In this document: positions 57,777-64,000 of the stretch, piece after piece
Position numbering within the stretch: the stretch's first letter is position 1
Layout: each line of letters opens with the position of its first letter
Source of the DNA: Nitrosospira multiformis
GTDB lineage: Bacteria > Pseudomonadota > Gammaproteobacteria > Burkholderiales > Nitrosomonadaceae
Length of the DNA stretch: 64,000 nt
Assembly (NCBI RefSeq): GCF_900103165.1
Contig: NZ_FNKY01000001.1
Coordinates: 682,001-746,000 of the forward strand
Direction: 5' to 3'
Notes under the pieces: generated by a model
What the model was told of the DNA's origin: nothing
Seen by the model: only the letters and a program-made list of their open reading frames with translations
Databases searched by the model: none
Position numbers and translations under genes: made by a program

Positions 57777-58358
57777 ATGCGGCATAATTCACCCTTTTCA
57801 GTTTTACCCCTGATGAACGCTGCCGAGTTGTCCGCATGGTATCCCGCACCTCCCTCCTTATCGCCTCGTGCGCGCGGCTGGTTGCAGAATCGTGGTTCTT
57901 TGACCCAGCTTATCCAACAGCGCTGCCGCGGCGAATTTCGCGTAAAACCGGTGTTCCAGTCGCTGGCCACGGTGTGCGGAGATGAGCTTGCCCTAATGAA
58001 CTTGCGTCAAAACGAGCTGGCGCTGGTGCGGGAGGTCTATTTGTATTGCGGCGACACGCCCGTGGTATTTGCGCATTCGGTGGTGGCGAGAAAAGATCTT
58101 CGCGGCGCCTGGCGCAGTTTGAATGGCTTGGGTAACCGGTCGCTGGGCACCGTATTGTTCACGAATCCCGTGGTTAAACGCACCCCGCTTCGATTCAGGA
58201 AGTTGAATTCAGCGCACCCGCTTTTTCGCCGTGCCTGTCAGAATTTGCAGGCAAAGCCCCTTGGTTTGTGGGCGCGCCGTTCCCTGTTCAGCTTGCGGGG
58301 ACAATCCATACTCGTCACCGAAGTATTTCTCCCTTCCATTCTGGAGCTGTCGTCGTGA
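57777..58358 (+). CDS. ubiC: Chorismate pyruvate-lyase
   Basis: Makes 4-hydroxybenzoate from chorismate, the entry to ubiquinone synthesis. 193 residues. Family runs: [34 protein letters not shown], and [10 protein letters not shown]. Diverges considerably from E. coli UbiC in length at the N terminus; an internal ATG at 57813 is an alternative start. Overlaps ubiA by four bases. Confidence 0.92.
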   Translation: MRHNSPFSVLPLMNAAELSAWYPAPPSLSPRARGWLQNRGSLTQLIQQRCRGEFRVKPVFQSLATVCGDELALMNLRQNELALVREVYLYCGDTPVVFAHSVVARKDLRGAWRSLNGLGNRSLGTVLFTNPVVKRTPLRFRKLNSAHPLFRRACQNLQAKPLGLWARRSLFSLRGQSILVTEVFLPSILELSS

Positions 58359-59227
58359 CACTCACACAACGCCTCGGCCATTATGAAAGGCTGATGCGGC
58401 TGGATAAGCCCATTGGCATTCTGCTGCTGCTGTGGCCGACATTGTGGGGCTTGTGGCTTGCCGCGGACGGCCTGCCCAGCATGACTGTTCTGGTGATATT
58501 CATATTGGGTACGGTGCTGATGCGCTCTGCCGGTTGTGTCGTCAACGATTATGCCGATCGCAATTTTGATGCGCATGTCGAACGCACCAGGAATCGTCCC
58601 CTGGCAACGCGCGTGGTGAGCACGAAAGAGGCGCTGCTGCTGGCGGCCGGATTAAGCCTGTGCGCGTTTCTGCTGATACTGCCGTTGAACCGCCTTACCA
58701 TTGAGCTGTCGGTATTTGCATTATTTCTGGCCGCAAGCTATCCCTTCACCAAGCGCTTCTTCGCGATGCCGCAAGCCTATCTCGGCATTGCTTTCAGCTT
58801 CGGTATCCCGATGGCATTTGCCGCGCAAACCGGCGAGGTACCATTCATTGCCTGGATATTGATGGTCGCTAACCTGCTCTGGGTCATTGCTTACGATACC
58901 GAGTATGCGATGGTGGATAAAGTTGACGATCTCAAAATCGGCATCAAGACTTCCGCCATTACTTTCGGCCGTTTCGATGTCCTGGGTGTGATGCTATGCC
59001 ATGCCATTTTTCTGGGCATCATGACCATCGTGGGGATGATCCAGAAACTGGGCGTCATGTATTATGCGGGTCTGGCGGTTGCGCTGGGACTGATGATTTA
59101 TCAATACCGCCTGATTCACGATCGTGACCGGGGGCGCTGCTTCAAGGCTTTTCTGCACAACAACTGGGTCGGTGCAACGATATTTGCCGGCATCGCGCTT
59201 GACTATCTGATAGGCAATCTCCCATGA
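58355..59227 (+). CDS. ubiA: 4-hydroxybenzoate polyprenyltransferase
   Basis: Membrane enzyme adding the polyprenyl tail to 4-hydroxybenzoate. 290 residues, about eight to nine transmembrane helices. The two Asp-rich prenyl-diphosphate motifs are [15 protein letters not shown] and [16 protein letters not shown] start at 58355 overlaps the ubiC stop (GTGA) with GGAG eight bases upstream, so the larger open frame from 58268 is not used. Confidence 0.96.
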   Translation: MTLTQRLGHYERLMRLDKPIGILLLLWPTLWGLWLAADGLPSMTVLVIFILGTVLMRSAGCVVNDYADRNFDAHVERTRNRPLATRVVSTKEALLLAAGLSLCAFLLILPLNRLTIELSVFALFLAASYPFTKRFFAMPQAYLGIAFSFGIPMAFAAQTGEVPFIAWILMVANLLWVIAYDTEYAMVDKVDDLKIGIKTSAITFGRFDVLGVMLCHAIFLGIMTIVGMIQKLGVMYYAGLAVALGLMIYQYRLIHDRDRGRCFKAFLHNNWVGATIFAGIALDYLIGNLP

Positions 59228-60687
59228 AATACAAGGACCTGCGCGATTTTATCGCGCAACTGGAAAGCCAGGGCGAACTGAAACGCATCACGGCGGAGAT
59301 CGATCCCCATCTGGAGATGACCGAAATCTGCGACCGGGTATTGAAAGCGGGCGGCCCGGCGATTCTGTTTGAGAAACCCAAGGGTCATACCATTCCGGTG
59401 CTGGGGAATTTGTTCGGCACACCACGGCGCGTGGCCATGGGCATGGGGCAGGAATCGGTGGAAGCGCTGCGCGAAGTAGGGAAACTTCTTGCCTATCTGA
59501 AAGAACCCGATCCACCCAAAGGCTTGAGAGATGCATGGGAAAAATTTCCCGTGCTGAAGCAGGTGCTCAACATGGCACCGAAGGAGCTTTCGCGTGCGCC
59601 TTGCCAAGACATCGTATGGGAAGGAAAAGACGCGGACCTCGCCAGATTGCCGATCCAGACATGCTGGCCAGGGGATGCAGGGCCGCTGATCACATGGGGG
59701 TTGACCGTCACCCGAGGGCCGCACAAGATACGGCAGAACCTCGGCATCTACCGCCAGCAGGTGATCGGGCCCAACAAACTGATCATGCGCTGGCTGGCCC
59801 ATCGTGGGGGCGCGCTGGATTTTCGGGATTTTTGTCTCACTAATCCGGGGCAGCCTTATCCGCTGGCGGTTGCGCTGGGAGCGGACCCCGCAACGATACT
59901 CGGGGCGGTGACGCCGGTACCGGACAGCCTGAGCGAATACCAGTTCGCCGGTTTGTTGCGCGGCGCGAAAACCGAAATCGTCAAATGCCTCAGTCATAAC
60001 TTGCAGGTTCCAGCCAGTGCCGAGATCGTGCTGGAAGGGTATATCCATCCCGGCGAAACCGCCCTTGAAGGCCCTTTCGGCGATCACACCGGCTATTACA
60101 ACGAGCAGGAAACTTTCCCGGTATTCACGGTCGAGCGCATCACCATGCGGCGCGACCCGATCTATCACTCCACCTATACGGGCAAGCCGCCGGACGAGCC
60201 AGCCATACTCGGCGTGGCGCTGAATGAAGTATTCGTGCCATTGCTGCAAAAGCAGTTCACGGAAATCGTCGATTTTTATCTGCCTCCTGAGGGCTGTTCC
60301 TATCGCATGGCGGTAGTGAGCATGAAAAAGCAGTACGCAGGCCATGCCAAGCGTGTCATGTTCGGCGTATGGAGTTTCCTGCGGCAGTTCATGTATACCA
60401 AATTCATCATCGTCACCGACGACGACGTCAATATCCGCGACTGGAAGGAAGTCATCTGGGCCATTACCACGCGTGTTGATCCCGCGCGTGACACTCTGAT
60501 CGTGGAAAATACGCCGATCGATTATCTCGACTTCGCTAGCCCGGTATCCGGCCTGGGCGGGAAAATGGGGCTGGATGCGACCAACAAGTGGCTGGGAGAG
60601 ACCAATCGGGAATGGGGTACGCCTATTGTGATGGATGCGGCCGTGAAAGCGCGGGTGGATGAGGTTTGGAAGGATCTTGGATTGTGA
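59224..60687 (+). CDS. ubiD: 3-polyprenyl-4-hydroxybenzoate decarboxylase
   Basis: Prenylated-FMN-dependent decarboxylase of the ubiquinone pathway. 487 residues. Hallmarks: [49 protein letters not shown] (catalytic Glu/Asp region) and [20 protein letters not shown]. Start overlaps the ubiA stop (ATGA). The flavin prenyltransferase UbiX is not in the window. Confidence 0.97.
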   Translation: MKYKDLRDFIAQLESQGELKRITAEIDPHLEMTEICDRVLKAGGPAILFEKPKGHTIPVLGNLFGTPRRVAMGMGQESVEALREVGKLLAYLKEPDPPKGLRDAWEKFPVLKQVLNMAPKELSRAPCQDIVWEGKDADLARLPIQTCWPGDAGPLITWGLTVTRGPHKIRQNLGIYRQQVIGPNKLIMRWLAHRGGALDFRDFCLTNPGQPYPLAVALGADPATILGAVTPVPDSLSEYQFAGLLRGAKTEIVKCLSHNLQVPASAEIVLEGYIHPGETALEGPFGDHTGYYNEQETFPVFTVERITMRRDPIYHSTYTGKPPDEPAILGVALNEVFVPLLQKQFTEIVDFYLPPEGCSYRMAVVSMKKQYAGHAKRVMFGVWSFLRQFMYTKFIIVTDDDVNIRDWKEVIWAITTRVDPARDTLIVENTPIDYLDFASPVSGLGGKMGLDATNKWLGETNREWGTPIVMDAAVKARVDEVWKDLGL

Positions 60688-60702
60688 CTGGCTCAGTTTG
60701 CC

Positions 60703-60746
60703 ATCGGCCTGATGGATGATCGGTAGCTGGTTAAAATCAGGCCGAT
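60703..60746 (+). terminator. Inverted repeat after ubiD
   Basis: ATCGGCCTGAT (60703-60713) and its perfect complement ATCAGGCCGAT (60736-60746) are separated by 22 bases and followed by ATAATTTG. It could terminate the ubi operon, but the loop is long and no T run follows. Confidence 0.45.
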
Positions 60747-60766
60747 ATAATTTGTATTAGCTCAAT

Positions 60767-60797
60767 ACTCAATCTGACAGATGCTGTCCGATTGAGT
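60767..60797 (+). repeat. Stable 13-bp hairpin
   Basis: ACTCAATC-T-GACAG, loop ATG, then CTGTC-C-GATTGAGT (60767-60797), 13 pairs with one T/C mismatch. It lies in the 338-bp gap between ubiD and the DUF4062 gene. It may be a terminator, an operator or a trace of a mobile element end. Confidence 0.5.
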
Positions 60798-61025
60798 CAA
60801 TTCTAGTGCAATCAATACGATTTCTTCCCGGCGCTAATTAGTTGAATTCGACTAGGAGTCGTGATCACGTAAATACCTTTTTCCTTGGGAATCGCACAGC
60901 CGGTCTGCTGTCTGGGGCATAATCGATACTTACGGAGCTTAGTCAATTTTAACATTCAGATTAAAGAATGTCTGGGCGGCCTGTTAACTGGCCATCTTAT
61001 AATTTATCACAAGTAAGGTTCTCAT

Positions 61026-62060
61026 ATGGCCAAGCCAAGAGTCTTTGTAAGTTCGACTTATTATGATCTCAAGCACATTCGTTCCTCGCTAGACCTATTC
61101 ATTGAATCTCTAGGGTACGAGTCGGTTTTATCTGAAAAGGGCGATATCGCATACTCGCCTGATCACCCTCTAGACGATTCATGCTACCGCGAAGCTGGAA
61201 ATGCTGACTTGTTCGTGCTGATCATCGGTGGGAGATATGGTTCAGAAGCAAGCGTCGAGAGCAAGAAACCGCCAAAAACCTTCTTTGATAGATATGACAG
61301 CATCACAAAGAAGGAATATGAGAGCGCAGCAAGCAAAGATATACCTATCTATATTTTGCTTGAAGCGGGTGTCTATTCGGAATATCAAACGTTTCTGAGA
61401 AACAAGGACAACACAGGAATTAGGTATGCCCATGTGGACTCAGTAAATATTTTTCATTTGATAGAAGAAATATTGGTTAGGCCACGCAATAATCCTCTGC
61501 GAGCGTTTGAGCGTTTTTCAGAAATTGAAACTTGGCTTAGGGATCAATGGGCCGGCATGTTTCGAGAGCTACTCACAAAACAGTCACAGCAACAGCAGTT
61601 GGCAGCTCTCACAACTGAGGTTGGTCAGTTGAAGGAAATTAATGAAACGCTTAAGAAATACCTTGAAGCGGTAATGACTGGCGCTCCTGCGGATGTTTCG
61701 ACTAAGCTGATTCGATCTGAAGAAAAGCGACTTGAGGAACTCAAGAGACTCGATTTGCTTCGATCCAGTCGGTGGTGCGAATATGCAATGCGAGAGGCTA
61801 ACATTTCATTTGGTCAGTTTATGGAGGCTATGAAGCGCGCAGAATCTTTCAAGGAGTTTGCTGAATTGGCAAGTGGTAATGACGATCGCATATCAGATGT
61901 CATATTGGGTACGCTTATGGAATATGAGTTGGCTAGGCAACACTTTAACGAGGCTAGAAAAATACTCGATTTACCACCTATACGTAAGCGCGCTACAGAC
62001 GCTAAATCAGGATCAACACTACGCTCGACCCGAACCTCCCGCAAGCGGACGGACGGTTAG
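61026..62060 (+). CDS. DUF4062-domain protein, possible defence or signalling gene
   Basis: 344 residues. The N-terminal about 150 residues are a DUF4062 domain (KPRVFVSSTYYDLKHIRSSL, then ADLFVLIIGGRYGSEA and SITKKEYESA), a Rossmann-like fold related to TIR/SLOG-type sensors that often precedes NTPase domains in stand-alone or conflict-system proteins. Here no NTPase follows; instead a helical part with a coiled coil (LAALTTEVGQLKEINETLKK, about residues 190-220). Function unknown. Composition is clearly more AT-rich than the ubi genes, which suggests transfer. The last 15 residues (RSTRTSRKRTDG-like, Arg-rich) may be a fortuitous extension into REP-rich sequence. Confidence 0.75.
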   Translation: MAKPRVFVSSTYYDLKHIRSSLDLFIESLGYESVLSEKGDIAYSPDHPLDDSCYREAGNADLFVLIIGGRYGSEASVESKKPPKTFFDRYDSITKKEYESAASKDIPIYILLEAGVYSEYQTFLRNKDNTGIRYAHVDSVNIFHLIEEILVRPRNNPLRAFERFSEIETWLRDQWAGMFRELLTKQSQQQQLAALTTEVGQLKEINETLKKYLEAVMTGAPADVSTKLIRSEEKRLEELKRLDLLRSSRWCEYAMREANISFGQFMEAMKRAESFKEFAELASGNDDRISDVILGTLMEYELARQHFNEARKILDLPPIRKRATDAKSGSTLRSTRTSRKRTDG

Positions 62061-62095
62061 CCAACGCGCGTAAGGTGTAGGACGTAATAAAAGCT

Positions 62096-62127
62096 GTAGG
62101 GCGACAATAAGCAAAGCGCATTGCGCC
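62096..62127 (+). repeat. REP sequence, left copy
   Basis: A 32-bp REP unit: GTAG followed by GGCGACAAT, loop AAGCAAAGCGC, then ATTGCGCC. The two arms pair with one bulge. GTAG at the base of an imperfect palindrome is typical of REPs mobilised by RAYT transposases. Inverted partner at 62469-62500 differs at one base. Confidence 0.85.
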
Positions 62128-62223
62128 GGATGAAGTTTTCGGCAACCGTTCCTTGAAAGCCATTCTTTCGAAAGCTATAGTTCAAGTGACCAAAGATTTT
62201 GAGGTGCCAGGAGAAGCAGGTTC

Positions 62224-62436
62224 ATGAAAATATTATCGAAAGAAGATTTAAAAACACTCCGATGGATAAAAAGCTGGAACTGATGGATCTCTTCTTATCG
62301 GAGAGCCTTGGGCAGGATCGGATCCCCCGTATCTCCAGAGGTTGAGTATGAAGTCAAGTCTCGCCTCAAAACCTTTTCTCAGGACAAAGTAGCATCAGTC
62401 GCCTGGAAGGAGGCGAAACGGCGATTGATACATTGA
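62224..62436 (+). pseudogene. Frameshifted addiction-module antitoxin remnant
   Basis: Translated in pieces, MKILSKEDLKTL, then MDKKLELMDLFLSESLG and SPEVEYEVKSRLKTFSQD, then SVAWKEAKRRLIH gives the layout of the short addiction-module component family (VAxxWEEVKxRL-type ending). Two frameshifts are needed: a base seems lost near 62262, and a second shift lies near 62335. It is therefore broken. No toxin gene follows. Confidence 0.6.
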
Positions 62437-62468
62437 AATCATGCTTGCCGCATTCAACGACCTCATAC

Positions 62469-62500
62469 GGCGCAATGCGCTTTGCTTATTGGCGCCCTAC
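62469..62500 (-). repeat. REP sequence, right copy (inverted)
   Basis: Reverse complement reads GTAGGGCGCCAATAAGCA and on to ATTGCGCC, 31 of 32 bases equal to the left copy. The pair encloses 341 bp containing the antitoxin remnant and lies 42 bp before the RAYT start, as in REP-RAYT units. Confidence 0.85.
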
Positions 62501-62542
62501 GGCTTTACGCTGGTTCAATAGAATTTTCTAGATGCTATTGCC

Positions 62543-63073
62543 ATGCCTGATTATCGACGCGCCTGGCAACCGGGCGGCACGTATTTCTTTACGGTCAATC
62601 TGCTGCAACGGCAGGGTAATGACCTGCTGATCCGGCATATAGACCTGCTGCGTGAGGCGGTGAAGGTAGTACGTCAACGTCATCCTTTCATCATTCATGG
62701 TTGGGTAGTATTGCCGGAACATCTCCACTGTGTCATTGAACTTCCACCCAATGACGCCGACTTCGCGACCCGCTGGCGATTGATCAAAATTGCATTTTCC
62801 AAGGCATTACCCATTACGGAACGGCGCTCACGGGTTCGCATGGCGCGCGGTGAACGGGGCATATGGCAACGCCGTTATTGGGAGCATTTGATTCGTGATG
62901 ACGCGGATTTTTGTGCGCATATGGATTATGTTCATATCAATCCGCTCAAGCACGGCTTGGTTAAACGAGTGAGTGAGTGGCCATATTCGACTTTTCATCA
63001 ATTGGTTAAGAAGGGTGTTTATCCGGCGAATTGGGCAGGGGGTGATGAAGACAGGCTTGAATATGAAGATTGA
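62543..63073 (+). CDS. REP-associated tyrosine transposase (RAYT)
   Basis: 176-residue Y1-type HUH transposase. HxH metal site is in VLPEHLHCVIELP near residue 62, and the catalytic tyrosine is in MDYVHINPLKHGLVKR near residue 135. N-terminal YFFTVNLLQRQGNDLL is the RAYT type. Such single-domain transposases cut and move REP hairpins; the two inverted REPs just upstream fit as its substrates. Complete and apparently intact. Confidence 0.93.
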   Translation: MPDYRRAWQPGGTYFFTVNLLQRQGNDLLIRHIDLLREAVKVVRQRHPFIIHGWVVLPEHLHCVIELPPNDADFATRWRLIKIAFSKALPITERRSRVRMARGERGIWQRRYWEHLIRDDADFCAHMDYVHINPLKHGLVKRVSEWPYSTFHQLVKKGVYPANWAGGDEDRLEYED

Positions 63074-63099
63074 CATAGGCATACTACTAATGTCTTGGG

Positions 63100-63999
63100 T
63101 TAATGAAAATCCCGGCTCTCCACCCTGAGATCACCCAGCAAATGACTATGGTCTACCAGCCGCTTGGCAATCAGATGTTTGACTTCACCTTCACATTGCC
63201 ATACGCCATACACCGTCAAAAGCTTTGAGTTCAATAGCTCGCGGCGTTGTTTTAGTACGAGCAGGTTCCAAACCACAACATTTATTATTCCGGTCTCATC
63301 TTCCAGCGTTACGAATACGACGCCGCTGGCAGTTCCGGGGCGTTGCCGGCATGTCACGATGCCGGTCGTCCGCACCAGTCGCCCGGTCGGGTAATTATCC
63401 AGCTCGATTGCCGAGCGCAAGTTCATTCTGGCCAGTTTCGGCCGCAGCAAGGCGAGTGGATGCCTGCGCAGGGTGAGTTCCATGCTGGCGTAATCAGAAA
63501 CAATTTCTTCTCCTTCAGGCGCAGCAGCAATGGCGTGCAATGTCTCTTTTACCGGAGCATCTCGCATCAGATCCGATTGCTTGATATGTGAGGCGGCCCC
63601 CCATAGGGCTTCGCGCCGGTGGCCTGCCAAAGTTCGTAAGGCATCTGCGCTGGCGAGGGCGCGTATTTCAATAGCATTCAGAGAGGCGCGGTTCGCCAGA
63701 TCGATCGTGCTTTCAAAAGAAGCGGTTTTTCTTGCCTCAACGATGCGCATGGCGGCTTTCAAGCCGATTCCTTTCACCCTGCTCAAGCCCAGTCGCACAT
63801 TGGGTGGGGCGGGTCGAGAAGCCTTGGTCATTTGCTCTTCAAGTGTGCAATCCCACCCGCTGATTGTTACGTCCACCGGCTTGATTTGAACGCCATGCCG
63901 TTGCGCATCCTGGATCAGTTGCGAGGCGCCATAAAACCCCATCGGCAAGCTGTTGAGCATCGCGCACAGGAATGCGGCGGGCTCGTGACATTTAAGCCA
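63100..63999 (-). CDS. dnaE2: Error-prone DNA polymerase DnaE2 (C-terminal part)
   Basis: Open at the right edge, with 299 residues of the C-terminal third. Readable parts: WLKCHEPAAFLCAMLNSLPM, GFYGASQLIQDAQRHGVQI and GLSRVKGIGLKAAMRIVEA (helix-hairpin-helix), then the OB-fold TTGIVTCRQRPGTASGVVFV. The C terminus HSHLLGDLRVESRDFH matches DnaE2 rather than DnaE1. DnaE2 is the SOS-induced translesion polymerase usually encoded after imuA-imuB; those would lie beyond the window. Confidence 0.93.
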   Translation of the reverse strand, partial: WLKCHEPAAFLCAMLNSLPMGFYGASQLIQDAQRHGVQIKPVDVTISGWDCTLEEQMTKASRPAPPNVRLGLSRVKGIGLKAAMRIVEARKTASFESTIDLANRASLNAIEIRALASADALRTLAGHRREALWGAASHIKQSDLMRDAPVKETLHAIAAAPEGEEIVSDYASMELTLRRHPLALLRPKLARMNLRSAIELDNYPTGRLVRTTGIVTCRQRPGTASGVVFVTLEDETGIINVVVWNLLVLKQRRELLNSKLLTVYGVWQCEGEVKHLIAKRLVDHSHLLGDLRVESRDFH

Positions 64000-64000
64000 G

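Noticed and set aside
59203..60345. A 380-codon minus-strand frame inside ubiD
   Set aside because: It is antisense to a clear, full-length UbiD with conserved motifs; the translation is low in recognisable structure.
62131..62223. A reading-frame piece (ending KAIVQVTKDFEVPGEAGS) before the antitoxin remnant
   Set aside because: It may be the end of another decayed gene, but it has no start and I cannot match it to a family.

Overview
The window looks like a chromosomal piece of a betaproteobacterial ammonia oxidiser, most likely Nitrosospira or a close relative in the Nitrosomonadaceae. The strongest sign is the left edge. It holds the 3' end of haoB followed by cycA (tetraheme cytochrome c554) and cycB/cycX (membrane tetraheme cytochrome cM552), which is the hydroxylamine-oxidation cluster. 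The CADD-type pABA synthase, the ribF-ileS-lspA order and a PEP-CTERM protein fit that assignment. Genus is inference from gene content only.

Layout. 0-2.2 kb: end of the hao-haoB-cycA-cycB cluster, closed by a hairpin. 2.3-17.7 kb: housekeeping genes (rhlE, a cobalamin adenosyltransferase, ribF-ileS-lspA, tRNA-Phe, hemA-prfA-prmC-grxD, yqaA) with an acyltransferase and an EpsA-like LuxR regulator between them. 17.7-23.1 kb: a methionine/folate locus with metR and metE divergent around a perfect MetR box. It is bracketed by two CADD-family genes that share 700 bp read as identical. 23.1-42.5 kb: glnD-map, a SPOR-like protein, cytochrome c4, hemL, thiD-thiE, rubredoxin-gloA, an MscS channel, an HNH-nuclease remnant, a PEP-CTERM protein, rsmB-like/DUF3108/purN, purM, hda-HAD, an orphan FecCD permease and a Sfp-type phosphopantetheinyl transferase.

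42.5-57.5 kb: a minus-strand operon made of one 14.3-kb NRPS gene and a small class I methyltransferase. The NRPS reads C-A-T, C-A-T-E, C-A-T, C-A-T and has no thioesterase or reductase. The facing PPTase could prime it. Binding-pocket residues suggest a Val-like residue, an unassigned residue turned to the D form, proline, and a fourth unassigned residue. The gene shows heavy internal homogenisation: C1/C4, and the A1/A2 C-terminal halves.

57.7-60.7 kb: ubiC-ubiA-ubiD, translationally coupled at each junction, for early ubiquinone synthesis. 60.7-63.1 kb: an accessory patch with two hairpins, a DUF4062 gene of more AT-rich composition, a pair of inverted REP sequences around a frameshifted addiction-module antitoxin, and a RAYT transposase. 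The right edge holds the 3' part of dnaE2.

The most interesting parts are the duplicated pABA-synthase gene with one copy coupled to metE, the TE-less mosaic NRPS with its methyltransferase, and the REP/RAYT/DUF4062 patch.
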